A stretch of 64,000 bases of DNA from Aequorivita sp. CIP111184 (GCF_900489465.1 NZ_UEFQ01000013.1:248001-312000); one strand, 5' to 3'; counted from the stretch's first letter, positions 42,783 to 51,345 are shown. The notes: generated by a model not told the origin, from the letters alone. Made by a program: numbers and translations.

Positions 42783-43784
42783 ATGGCCAAAAAAGAGGAA
42801 CGTGATATTGTAATTTTAAACGAACGAATCGGTTTAGGAGAAAGCCGCACGATCGATTTCAGCATTGCAAAACTTTACACTTCTACCAAAGTTGAAATTC
42901 CTATAATTATTGAACGCTCCAAAATACCGGGTCCAACGGTTTTAATTACTGCTGCCATTCACGGCGATGAAATTAACGGTGTTGAAATAGTTCGGCAGCT
43001 TATAGCTCGAAAATTAAACAAACCAAAACGGGGAACAATTATTTGCATTCCCATACTTAACGTTTTTGGATTTTTAAATGGAGACCGCTCTTTTCCGGAT
43101 GGACGCGATCTAAACAGGGTTTTTCCAGGAACCAAGTCAGGTTCATTGGCTAGCCGAGTTGCGTATCATTTCACCAAAAAAGTTTTACCTCACGCTGATT
43201 ATTGCCTCGATTTTCATACAGGTGGAGCCAGCCGTTTTAACGCCGCGCAAATTCGCATAAAGGCAGGCGATGAAAAACTGCTGGAGCTTGCAAAAGTTTT
43301 TAATGCTCCATTTACAGTCTATTCAAATACGATAGAAAAGTCATATAGAAATACCTGTCAGAAAATGGGTATTCCCGTTTTGCTTTTTGAGGGGGGAAAA
43401 AGCCGCGAAAGCAATAAACATATTGCAAAAGAAGGCGTTGATGGCATATTACGTGTTCTTGACCACTTAAATATGTTAAGCAACAGACATGTTGCGCCAG
43501 ACCCTCTTACAAAAACCGTTATTATTGAAAAAAGTAAATGGATTCGAGCCCACCGGAGTGGCTTACTTCACGTAAAAATTGACTGCAATAAACATGTTGA
43601 AAAAGGTGAATTTTTAGCAACGATTACAGACCCGTACGGAAAAATGCGATTCAAGGTTACTTCACCAAATACAGGATATATAATTAATGTGAACCAATCG
43701 CCCATAGTGAATCAAGGTGATGCCATATTTCATATTTCAACGTCAAATACTGCAAATAACGAAGCAGAAGAAATGGAAGATTAA
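42783..43784 (+). CDS. Succinylglutamate desuccinylase/aspartoacylase family hydrolase
   Basis: A 333-residue zinc hydrolase of the M14-like AstE/AspA family that removes an acyl group from an N-acylated amino acid. Zinc and catalytic elements: HGDEINGVEIV (His, Glu), RDLNRVFPG (substrate Arg), DFHTGG (second His) and FEGGKS. A C-terminal domain of about 100 residues with a biotinyl-lipoyl-like shape follows. It is 2 nt downstream of the second RimK-like ligase, so it may reverse or process what the ligases make. The substrate is not shown by sequence. Confidence 0.87.
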   Translation: MAKKEERDIVILNERIGLGESRTIDFSIAKLYTSTKVEIPIIIERSKIPGPTVLITAAIHGDEINGVEIVRQLIARKLNKPKRGTIICIPILNVFGFLNGDRSFPDGRDLNRVFPGTKSGSLASRVAYHFTKKVLPHADYCLDFHTGGASRFNAAQIRIKAGDEKLLELAKVFNAPFTVYSNTIEKSYRNTCQKMGIPVLLFEGGKSRESNKHIAKEGVDGILRVLDHLNMLSNRHVAPDPLTKTVIIEKSKWIRAHRSGLLHVKIDCNKHVEKGEFLATITDPYGKMRFKVTSPNTGYIINVNQSPIVNQGDAIFHISTSNTANNEAEEMED

Positions 43785-43788
43785 AGCG

Positions 43789-44355
43789 ATGGAAAAAGAA
43801 GTGCTTCGATCAAAATACAAAAACCTCCGCAAAAATCTTTCGATAGATTCCATTGAGGAAATGAGCCTCCATATTGCAAATCGAGCTCTAAAACTACCTA
43901 TTTGGGGGGAAACATATTATCATATTTTTCTTCCAATTTCAGCAAAAAAAGAAGTGAATACCGAATATTTGATGCACATTTTACAAGGAAAAGACAAGAG
44001 CATCGTGGTTTCAAAAACAGATTTCATTTCGGGCGAAATGAAGCATTTTTTATTGCAAGAAAATACGGTTTTTAAAACTTCGGAATTTGGAATTCCAGAA
44101 CCCATTTCTGGGATTGAAATTGCGCCAGAAATGCTTGATGTAATTTTTGTTCCGCTTTTGGCTTATGACCAAAAAGGACATCGCATTGGTTATGGAAAAG
44201 GTTTTTATGATAGATTTTTAGCAAAATGTAATCCTAAAGCAGTATTCATAGGACTTTCCATTTTTGAACCAGAGCCAGAAATATTTTTTGAAACCACAGA
44301 TGTGCCTCTGGATTTTTGTGTTACTCCACAAAAAAATATTCACTTTCCAAAATAA
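43789..44355 (+). CDS. 5-formyltetrahydrofolate cyclo-ligase
   Basis: An ATP-dependent enzyme of 188 residues that converts 5-formyl-THF to 5,10-methenyl-THF. The conserved GYGKGFYDRFL motif (about residues 138-148) and the N-terminal basic segment LRSKYKNLRK are present. The frame is open from 43717, but the ATG at 43789, 4 nt after the hydrolase stop codon, gives the usual length. It is the last gene of the ATP-grasp operon; folate metabolism has no evident link with the other members. Confidence 0.92.
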   Translation: MEKEVLRSKYKNLRKNLSIDSIEEMSLHIANRALKLPIWGETYYHIFLPISAKKEVNTEYLMHILQGKDKSIVVSKTDFISGEMKHFLLQENTVFKTSEFGIPEPISGIEIAPEMLDVIFVPLLAYDQKGHRIGYGKGFYDRFLAKCNPKAVFIGLSIFEPEPEIFFETTDVPLDFCVTPQKNIHFPK

Positions 44356-44404
44356 CCTATTATCTTTATATAGTTTAAATAATTACTAACCAATTAATTA
44401 AAAA

Positions 44405-44692
44405 ATGGAAACAACCAATCAACCAATGGGAGTGCCTCCAGATAACAATCTTATATGGGCAATTCTATGTACCGTTTTATGTTGCCTACCTTTGGGCATT
44501 GTATCAATAATTAAAGCAACAAGAGTAAAAGAGCTTTGGGACCAAGGCGATACCATTGGCGCTCAAAAAGCTGCCGATGATGCCAAAAAATGGGCGATTT
44601 GGGGAGCAATTATTGGCCCTGTTTTATATATCCTTTTTTGGATTTTGTATTTTGTTGTATTTGCTGGTGCTTTAGCCTTTGGAAACTACTAA
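44405..44692 (+). CDS. CD225/dispanin family membrane protein
   Basis: A 95-residue protein of the CD225 (interferon-induced transmembrane-like) family. A proline-rich N-terminus precedes two membrane segments with the family pattern NLIWAILCTVLCCLPLGIVS, a short loop with AxKAxxxWxxGD-like KELWDQGDTIGAQKAA, and a second helix. The role in bacteria is unknown. The next gene starts inside its last codons, suggesting coupling. Confidence 0.88.
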   Translation: METTNQPMGVPPDNNLIWAILCTVLCCLPLGIVSIIKATRVKELWDQGDTIGAQKAADDAKKWAIWGAIIGPVLYILFWILYFVVFAGALAFGNY

Positions 44693-45092
44693 ACTTTTAA
44701 AAATAGCCCTCATAACTTGTCTGCTTGGGGGCTTTTTCATTATATACTATTCTTTCAACCCTTCCCATAATTCTTATTTCATTCCTTGCCCTTTTCATTA
44801 TGCCACGGGTCTTTATTGTCCCGGCTGTGGCTCCCAGCGTGCAATCCATCTCTTATTGCACGGGAATATTGTGGGAGCTTTTAGGTTCAATCCATTAATG
44901 GTTTTGACCTTGCCCATTTTGGTTTACGGTTTGGGAATTACGGTCACCAACTGGATTTTTGGCACCCGTTATCGGTTTATGCTTTTCTATAGCAACCTAT
45001 TTATTTTTGGGTATTTCGGATTGGCAATCCTTTATTGGGTCTTGAGAAATTTACCCTTTTATCCTTTTGATTTACTTGCGCCAATAAGTTGA
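44679..45092 (+). CDS. DUF2752 domain-containing membrane protein
   Basis: A 137-residue membrane protein with the DUF2752 signature CPFHYATGLYCPGCGSQRA (residues about 38-56), whose CPGC motif resembles a metal- or haem-binding site, and three to four hydrophobic segments. The start is TTG, overlapping the preceding CD225 gene by 14 bp; no ATG is available upstream of the domain. This CD225-DUF2752 pairing is probably functional, but the role is unknown. It is convergent with lspA, 5 bp away. Confidence 0.82.
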   Translation: METTKLLKIALITCLLGGFFIIYYSFNPSHNSYFIPCPFHYATGLYCPGCGSQRAIHLLLHGNIVGAFRFNPLMVLTLPILVYGLGITVTNWIFGTRYRFMLFYSNLFIFGYFGLAILYWVLRNLPFYPFDLLAPIS

Positions 45093-45097
45093 ACCTA

Positions 45098-45709
45098 TTA
45101 TTCTGAAATCTCTTTCTTTGGAAATGCCTTTTTATTGAAAATCAATAATAAAATCACCCCAACACTAATAGAAGAATCTGCAATATTGAAAACGGGATCA
45201 AAGAAGGTGAAATATTCACCACCCCAAAAAGGAAACCATTCTGGTAAAGTACCGCCATACAATGGAAAATAAAGCATATCTACAACTTTTCCATGAAAAA
45301 GCGTTCCATAACCTCCAGCCTCAGGAAAAAATGTAGCTACTTGATGGTGACTGTCGTTAAAAATAATTCCATAAAATACAGAATCAATAATATTACCCAA
45401 CGCGCCCGCAAAAATTAATGCGACACAAAAAATTAAAATACCCGGTAAATTCTTGCGAACGGAATCCCACAACCAATAGCCAATTCCACCTATGGCAACA
45501 ATTCTGAAAAGGGTTAAAATAAGTTTTCCGTATTGACCAGGAATTTTTGCGCCCCAGGCCATCCCTTCATTTTCAACAAAAAGGATTCGGAACCAATCTA
45601 AAACGCGGATTTCTTCACCTAAAAAGAAATGTGTTTTAATATAAAATTTTGAAATTTGGTCAATCAATAAGACCAGAATAATAATTAGAGTAGCTTTTTT
45701 TAGGCTCAT
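45098..45709 (-). CDS. lspA: Lipoprotein signal peptidase (signal peptidase II)
   Basis: Inner-membrane aspartic protease of 203 residues that cleaves signal peptides from prolipoproteins. Both catalytic aspartates are visible in NIIDSVFYG and FNIADSSISVG, together with the NEGMAWG segment. Four membrane helices are expected. The protein is slightly longer than the usual 160-170 residues, with extra residues between the two active-site segments, as common in Bacteroidota. The many lipoproteins in the window depend on it. Confidence 0.93.
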   Translation of the reverse strand: MSLKKATLIIILVLLIDQISKFYIKTHFFLGEEIRVLDWFRILFVENEGMAWGAKIPGQYGKLILTLFRIVAIGGIGYWLWDSVRKNLPGILIFCVALIFAGALGNIIDSVFYGIIFNDSHHQVATFFPEAGGYGTLFHGKVVDMLYFPLYGGTLPEWFPFWGGEYFTFFDPVFNIADSSISVGVILLLIFNKKAFPKKEISE

Positions 45710-45725
45710 AAGTTTATAGGCTTAC

Positions 45726-45784
45726 TTTCGCTAACGCATTGTTTAGCGAAGGCTCTCCATCGCAAAGGCTTCCGAGAGCGATGC
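45726..45784. repeat. Fold-back sequence between lspA and the next gene
   Basis: Two nested palindromes: TTCGCTAA (45727-45734) with TTAGCGAA (45743-45750), and GCTCTC (45752-45757) with GAGAGC (45774-45779); CATCGC (45758-45763) can also pair with GCGATG (45778-45783). It is richer in G+C than its surroundings and looks like an intergenic palindromic repeat or an RNA structure in the lspA leader. Confidence 0.55.
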
Positions 45785-45797
45785 AAAAATAGCAATA

Positions 45798-46421
45798 TTA
45801 TTTGGTTTGTAGCAGCGAAATACTGCCATTGATAGTTTCTGCCTCTATAAGGAATTTTCCTCCTGAAGAAAGTTCATTTTCAACCATTCCATACTTTGAA
45901 ATAGCCTTTCCCGAAACAGTATTATTAGCATAAACTGTTATATTGCCATTCACAGTTTTAAGATGTGCGTTTCCAGAAAAATTACGCAAATCACAATTTG
46001 CATTTTCTATAGAAATAGCAAGATTTTTATAAGGCCCAATTGCATAAACTGAAGCTAATTTTGATTTTATTTCAACAGAAACTTCTTTAGGGATAATTAA
46101 TTTCACTTCCACAGCCATTACTTTATGTGCGGCCAGTTTGTCGTTTTCCAAAGAGAAAAAAGGCACAAATCCTGTTTTCAATGAAAGTTTTCCATTCGTA
46201 ATTTTTTCTTCAACAATTATGCTTTCCGCATGTTCGCCCGAAATATGTGTCGAAACTTTAATAGTGGATTCTTCAGAAGATTGAATTGTAATTTTATAAA
46301 TAGCATCATCATTAATAGACAACGTGTGAATCCCTTCCGCAGAAAATTCTTTTTGAATCACTTTTTGTGCGTTACAAAATGTGATTCCAAAAAATAAAAA
46401 TATAAATGCTGTTTTCAACAT
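45798..46421 (-). CDS. Secreted DUF4097-like beta-helix protein
   Basis: A 207-residue protein with a signal peptide (cleaved near FCNAQ). The rest is made of repeated short strands (LSINDDAIYKITIQ, VEIKSKLASVYAIGP, LKTVNGNITVYAN, AETINGSISLLQT) as in DUF4097/DUF2807-like adhesin-type beta-helices. The function is unknown. The start codon abuts the T-run of a terminator belonging to the upstream gene. Confidence 0.7.
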   Translation of the reverse strand: MLKTAFIFLFFGITFCNAQKVIQKEFSAEGIHTLSINDDAIYKITIQSSEESTIKVSTHISGEHAESIIVEEKITNGKLSLKTGFVPFFSLENDKLAAHKVMAVEVKLIIPKEVSVEIKSKLASVYAIGPYKNLAISIENANCDLRNFSGNAHLKTVNGNITVYANNTVSGKAISKYGMVENELSSGGKFLIEAETINGSISLLQTK

Positions 46422-46426
46422 AAAAA

Positions 46427-46451
46427 AAGCCCCATCAAAAGAAAGGGGCTA
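46427..46451 (-). terminator. Terminator after the DksA-like gene, abutting the next start codon
   Basis: AGCCCC and GGGGCT arms (46428-46433 and 46445-46450) followed, on the minus strand, by a T-run that ends one base before the ATG at 46421. It should stop ileS/DksA-like transcripts just at the start of the next gene. Confidence 0.72.
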
Positions 46452-46488
46452 AATTTTTAATACTTCTTTTGGGTAAGTAAATGAAATG

Positions 46489-46872
46489 CTATTTCTGCAA
46501 ATTCTTTGCTTCAATACTCAAAGTAGCGTGTGGCACAAGTTTTAAGCGCTCTTTATTGATAAGTTTTCCAGTTACTCGACAAACACCGTACGTTTTGTTT
46601 TCAATGCGCACTAAAGCATTTTTAAGGTCGCGAATAAACTTCTCTTGACGAATGGCAAGTTGCGAATTTGCTTCTTTACTCATTACTTCACTTCCTTCAT
46701 CAAAGGCTTTGAACGTGGGTGAAGTATCATCCGTACCGTTATTACTGTCATTTTTATATGAACTCTGGATCAACTCCAACTGTTCCGTTGCTTTCTTTAT
46801 TTTATCATTCAGAAGTGTTCTGAATTCTTCCAGCTCAGCATCTGAATATCTGGTTTTTTCTGTATCTGTCAT
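46489..46872 (-). CDS. TraR/DksA family protein lacking most zinc-finger cysteines
   Basis: A 127-residue coiled-coil protein of the DksA/TraR family, whose members bind RNA polymerase through the secondary channel. The C-terminal zinc-finger region reads YGVCRVTGKLINKERLKLV then PHATLSIEAK: only the first cysteine of the usual four remains, so a zinc site is unlikely. This degenerate form is typical of many Bacteroidota relatives. Its start lies 2 nt after the ileS stop codon, so it is in the ileS operon. A promoter-control role is inferred from the family only. Confidence 0.88.
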   Translation of the reverse strand: MTDTEKTRYSDAELEEFRTLLNDKIKKATEQLELIQSSYKNDSNNGTDDTSPTFKAFDEGSEVMSKEANSQLAIRQEKFIRDLKNALVRIENKTYGVCRVTGKLINKERLKLVPHATLSIEAKNLQK

Positions 46873-46874
46873 GT

Positions 46875-49800
46875 CTAGTGTTTTTTAATGCTTATACGTG
46901 TTTCAATTTCGTCAAACGCAATATCTGTTCCATTAACAATTTGGGGTTGAAATTGTAAAACCTCTGTTAATGTTTCTTCTTTGATATACTGTAGGTTTTG
47001 GTCTACCGCTTCCTTTAGCTTCTCGTTATCCTGAAGTATTACCTCAATTCGGTCTGTTACTTCAAACCCATTATCTTTTCGTAAATTTTGAATTCTGTTA
47101 ACCAGTTCTCGAGAGATACCTTCATTTTTCAAATCGGGGGTTATCGTAACATCAAGTGCAACAGTAACTCCATCTGCATTTGCAACCAACCATCCCTCAA
47201 TATCCTGTGAACTTATGATTACGTCATCGAGCGCCAAAGTAGTATTTTTTTCATTAATAAAAACAGTTATTTCCCCATCTTTTTCAAGCGCTGCTATTTG
47301 TTTTTGGTCGAAGTCTGAAATGACTGCTGCCACTGCTTTCATGTCTTTTCCGAAACGAGGCCCGAGAGCTTTAAAATCTGGTTTTATCTGTTTTACCAAC
47401 ATTCCAGAACCTTCGTCAATCAGTTCAATTTCCTTTACGTTCACTTCGCTTTTAATTAGATCTGAAACCGCAAGAATTTCTTCTTTTTCGGAATCTTCCA
47501 AAACCGGAATCATTATTTTTTGAAGTGGTTGGCGCACTTTTATCTTCTCTCTTTGTCTTAACGAAAGCACCAATGACGATATTGTCTGCGCCTTCTGCAT
47601 CTTGTGCTCTAACTTTTTATCAATGAAGGAAACATCCGCTTTTGGAAAATCGGTCAAATGTACTGATGCTTTTTTATCTTTAGCTGTGCCCTGCGTTAAA
47701 TCTATGTAAAGCCTGTCCATAAAGAATGGCGCTACGGGAGCTCCTAATTTTGCAACGGTTTCCAAACAGGTATACAGCGTTTGGTAAGCCGAGATTTTAT
47801 CTTCTTTATAGCTTCCCTTCCAGAATCTTCTTCTGCTTAAGCGCACAAACCAGTTGCTTAAATTTTCCTGAACAAATTCTGAAATAGCGCGCGTTGCTTT
47901 CGTTGGTTCATAATCTGCGTAATAATCATCCACTTTTTGGATAAGCGTATGCAATTCTGAAAGAATCCAACGGTCAATTTCTGGACGCTTTTCCAGTGGC
48001 AGGTCTTTTTCAAGATACTGAAAATTATCTAGATTGGCGTAAAGGCTAAAGAAACTATAGGTATTGTAAAGTGTTCCAAAGAATTTATTGCGCACTTCCG
48101 ATATTCCGTCTTGATCAAATTTAAGGTTGTCCCACGGGTTGGCATTACTTATCATGTACCAACGTGTAGCATCGGGGCCAAAAACGTCCAAGGTTTCAAA
48201 AGGATCCACGGCATTGCCCAGACGCTTGCTCATTTTCTGACCGTTTTTGTCTAAAACAAGTCCGTTTGAAACTACGTTTTTATAGGCTACATCGTCAAAA
48301 ATCATGGTTGCAATTGCATGCAATGTGTAAAACCACCCACGAGTTTGATCTACACCTTCTGCAATAAAATCTGCTTTGCGCCAAGTATCTTCAACCTTTT
48401 CTTTGTTTTCAAAAGGATAGTGCCACTGCGCATACGGCATGCTTCCGCTGTCGAACCAAACGTCTATCAAATCTGCTTCGCGCTTCATTGGTTTTCCGCT
48501 TGCGGAAATAAGGATTATTTCGTCAACAATGTTTTTATGAAGATCGATTTTAGCATAGTTTTCTTCCGAAAGATCTCCTATTTTGAAATCTTCAAAAATG
48601 TCTTTCTGCATCAATCCTGCAGAAACGGCTTTTTGCATTTCGGCTTTCAGTTCTTCCACAGAACCAATTATGATTTCTTCTTTTCCATCCTCCGTTCTCC
48701 AAATTGGCAACGGAATTCCCCAATAGCGAGAACGCGAAAGGTTCCAGTCGTTAGCATTTGCAAGCCAATTACCAAAACGGCCTTCACCAGTTGATTTAGG
48801 TTTCCAGTTTATTTCTTTGTTCAATTCGAACATTCTATCTCGAAAATTCGTAACTTTTATAAACCACGAATCCAACGGATAGTATAAAATTGGTTTGTCG
48901 GTACGCCAGCAATTGGGGTAGCTGTGCAAATATTTTTCAACTTTAAAAGCTTTATTTTCGGTCTTCAGTTTTATAGCAATTTCTACATCTACCGATTTTT
49001 CGGGGACTTCAGAATCTTCATAATACTCATTCTTGACATACTTGCCGGCAAGCTCTTTCATTTCTGTACGAAACTTTCCTTGCAGATCCACAAGTGGAAC
49101 CAAATTGCCGTTTTCATCTTTTACAAGCATAGGCGGAATTTCCGGCACCGCTTCTTTTGCAACTTTGGCATCATCTGCCCCAAAAGTTGGCGCTGTGTGA
49201 ACTATTCCAGTTCCATCTTCCGTAGTCACAAAATCGCCCGCAATTATTCTAAAAGCATTTTCTGGATTTTCAAAAGGATGTACGTAATCCAACAACTGCT
49301 CATAACGAATTCCTAACAAATCTGCGCCTTTAAATTCCTTCACAATGTAATATGGAATCACTTTGTCGCCCTGTTTATAAGCCTCTAATACGTCTTCATT
49401 TGGCTTTTCCTCATAATTTTTTGCAAATTGACTCGCAACCAGCTTCTTTGCTAGCACCACATTTATGGGTTGAAAAGTGTATTGGTTGAATGTTTTTACC
49501 AATACATAATCAATCTTAGCGCCTACCGTTAAAGCAGTATTGCTCGGAAGCGTCCAAGGAGTTGTGGTCCAAGCAAGGAACCAAATATTGTTTGATTCTT
49601 CCCCAAGAAAATCTGGCAAGGTTTCAGCCATTGCCTTAAATTGAGCAACAACGGTAGTATCTGTAATATCTTGATATGTTCCGGGTTGATTTAATTCGTG
49701 CGAGCTTAATCCTGTTCCTGCTTTTGGTGAATACGGCTGAATTGTGTAGCCTTTATATAATAAATTCTTGTTGTAGATTTCCTTCAGCAACCACCAAACT

Positions 49801-50279
49801 GTCTCCATATATTTGGGCTCATAGGTAATGTAAGGATCGCTCATATCCACCCAATATCCATAACTTTCAGTTACTTTATTCCATACATCGGTGTAGCGCA
49901 TTACAGCCTTTTTACAGGCGGCGTTATAGTCTTCTACTGAAATCTTTTTGCCAATATCCTCTTTCGTTATACCGAGCTCTTTTTCCACACCTAGTTCTAT
50001 AGGCAAACCGTGCGTATCCCATCCTGCTTTTCTATCTACCTTAAATCCTTTTTGGGTTTTATAGCGACAAAAAATATCCTTTATGGCACGCGCCATTACG
50101 TGATGGATTCCGGGAAGACCGTTTGCTGACGGTGGTCCTTCAAAAAAAACGAACGGCTGTGCTCCTTCGCGAATGGAAATACTCTGTTCAAAGATGTTTT
50201 CTTCTTTCCAGAAATCGAGTACTTCTCCCGCCAATTTAGGGAGGTCTAGCCCTTTGTATTCTTTAAATTTTTTGCTCAT
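46875..50279 (-). CDS. ileS: Isoleucyl-tRNA synthetase
   Basis: Class I synthetase of 1134 residues that charges tRNA-Ile. The HIGH-type motif is GIHH in NGLPGIHHVMARA, the editing (CP1) domain includes WTTTPWTLPSNTAL, and the KMSKS-type motif is KMSKRLGNAV. The length and the KMSKR form suit the eukaryote-like type II IleRS common in Bacteroidota, some of which are less sensitive to mupirocin; I infer this class from length and motif only. The frame extends to 50384, but the ATG at 50279 (MSKKFKEYKGLDL) is the true start, with a TACTTTTG -7 box at 50312-50305. Confidence 0.97.
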   Translation of the reverse strand: MSKKFKEYKGLDLPKLAGEVLDFWKEENIFEQSISIREGAQPFVFFEGPPSANGLPGIHHVMARAIKDIFCRYKTQKGFKVDRKAGWDTHGLPIELGVEKELGITKEDIGKKISVEDYNAACKKAVMRYTDVWNKVTESYGYWVDMSDPYITYEPKYMETVWWLLKEIYNKNLLYKGYTIQPYSPKAGTGLSSHELNQPGTYQDITDTTVVAQFKAMAETLPDFLGEESNNIWFLAWTTTPWTLPSNTALTVGAKIDYVLVKTFNQYTFQPINVVLAKKLVASQFAKNYEEKPNEDVLEAYKQGDKVIPYYIVKEFKGADLLGIRYEQLLDYVHPFENPENAFRIIAGDFVTTEDGTGIVHTAPTFGADDAKVAKEAVPEIPPMLVKDENGNLVPLVDLQGKFRTEMKELAGKYVKNEYYEDSEVPEKSVDVEIAIKLKTENKAFKVEKYLHSYPNCWRTDKPILYYPLDSWFIKVTNFRDRMFELNKEINWKPKSTGEGRFGNWLANANDWNLSRSRYWGIPLPIWRTEDGKEEIIIGSVEELKAEMQKAVSAGLMQKDIFEDFKIGDLSEENYAKIDLHKNIVDEIILISASGKPMKREADLIDVWFDSGSMPYAQWHYPFENKEKVEDTWRKADFIAEGVDQTRGWFYTLHAIATMIFDDVAYKNVVSNGLVLDKNGQKMSKRLGNAVDPFETLDVFGPDATRWYMISNANPWDNLKFDQDGISEVRNKFFGTLYNTYSFFSLYANLDNFQYLEKDLPLEKRPEIDRWILSELHTLIQKVDDYYADYEPTKATRAISEFVQENLSNWFVRLSRRRFWKGSYKEDKISAYQTLYTCLETVAKLGAPVAPFFMDRLYIDLTQGTAKDKKASVHLTDFPKADVSFIDKKLEHKMQKAQTISSLVLSLRQREKIKVRQPLQKIMIPVLEDSEKEEILAVSDLIKSEVNVKEIELIDEGSGMLVKQIKPDFKALGPRFGKDMKAVAAVISDFDQKQIAALEKDGEITVFINEKNTTLALDDVIISSQDIEGWLVANADGVTVALDVTITPDLKNEGISRELVNRIQNLRKDNGFEVTDRIEVILQDNEKLKEAVDQNLQYIKEETLTEVLQFQPQIVNGTDIAFDEIETRISIKKH

Positions 50280-50373
50280 AATGTGGGTGTTGTAATAAAG
50301 GTTGCAAAAGTAAGGTTTTTTGAAGAAAAAAAAGAAGGCATTAACTTTGGAGTCTTTAAGTTTTAAATTAAAA

Positions 50374-50399
50374 AACGCCACCAAAAAATTGGTGGCGTT
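50374..50399 (-). terminator. Terminator of the 50424-50969 gene
   Basis: A perfect 11-bp stem (50374-50384 with 50389-50399) with a T-run on the minus strand, 25 nt after the stop codon and upstream of the ileS promoter. Confidence 0.88.
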
Positions 50400-50423
50400 A
50401 GTAAAACATGAAATATTTAGAAA

Positions 50424-50969
50424 TTATCTCGTAAATTTTAATTCTTTGGTAGTAACGGTTCTACTATTACCAGAGGTAACTTCGATTTCAGAAAGTAAAC
50501 TCATCGAACTTTCAGTATAATTCGAAATTGCGAAAATATCCGTAGAACCATTATTTGAACCACCCGTGTAATTTAATATAACTATACCACTTGCTACATT
50601 TAAACTGTAATTTCCAGAATTGTTTAAGGAAAGACTTATAGGATCATTTTGCACTGTAGTTCCGTCTGCTTGTACTGTAGTTAATGTGGTTACATAATTT
50701 CCGGACGACGTAAAACTTCCATCAGCACTAAATACATATTTGGTTTGTGTAAATATACTTCCCAAATTCACACTAGTAGAAGTAGAAGTAGTTCCATTGG
50801 CGAATGTAACAGTTTCAATAACTTTCTCTTCGAAAAAATTTAGGTTGTAAGTACCCACGAAATTAGAACTAGATAAAGTATAAGGTGGGGTAGGGTTATC
50901 ATCATCTTTGCTACAGCTAATAGCTGCAATTGAAAGGACAAATAGAAAAATTAATTTAGTTAATTTCAT
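50424..50969 (-). CDS. Lipocalin-like lipoprotein
   Basis: A 181-residue lipoprotein with lipobox AISC (Cys19) followed by an SKDDDNPTPPY linker. The mature part is rich in Thr and Ser, with a strand pattern beginning FVGTYNLNFFEEKV that resembles small lipocalin-like domains of Bacteroidota. The function is unknown. It is monocistronic, with its own terminator before ileS. Confidence 0.68.
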   Translation of the reverse strand: MKLTKLIFLFVLSIAAISCSKDDDNPTPPYTLSSSNFVGTYNLNFFEEKVIETVTFANGTTSTSTSVNLGSIFTQTKYVFSADGSFTSSGNYVTTLTTVQADGTTVQNDPISLSLNNSGNYSLNVASGIVILNYTGGSNNGSTDIFAISNYTESSMSLLSEIEVTSGNSRTVTTKELKFTR

Positions 50970-51345
50970 AATTAATAATTTTTTAAATTTTCGGCGAATA
51001 TAGCACCATTTCAGATAGTAACACTAAAACCATACTTTTATTATAATTTGGTCTACTCTAATGCGGTTAAATTTGCGTTTTTAGTATAAAAATTATATTA
51101 ATTTATACAACTTTATATCTCCAATACACAATCAATCTTCATCGTAATTTTTAATTATTTTGAAGGTTTTTTCCCAAAACGTCATCATTATTTTGAATAC
51201 TGCATTTTTTCCCTCAAATTTGATGTCATTAAAAGATTTTATATAATATTATTCCCTAATGAAATGCCCATTAACTAATAACAACCTAATTAATGATAAA
51301 TAGATAGGGCATTACATCTTCCTATTTATCAAATATTAAATTAAG
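50970..51345. other. Intergenic region of 376 bp between two divergent genes
   Basis: It is AT-rich and contains no reading frame of note. It holds, near 50995-51002, a weak minus-strand -7 box for the lipoprotein gene, and at 51259-51345 the third copy of the recurrent leader element upstream of the DsbD-like gene. Nothing else was recognised. Confidence 0.65.
51259..51345 (+). promoter_or_regulatory. Recurrent leader element, copy 3 (upstream of dsbD-like gene)
   Basis: ATGAAATGC (51259-51267) and GGGCATTACATCTT (51307-51320). AATGCCC pairs perfectly with GGGCATT (7 bp). GCATT ends exactly 32 nt before the ATG at 51346, as in the copies at 6497 and 13846. The last six bases before and after ATG also agree among the copies. 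Confidence 0.6.

Noticed and set aside
48318-48794. A 158-codon plus-strand frame inside ileS
   Set aside because: It is antisense to a highly conserved synthetase region and has no family likeness.
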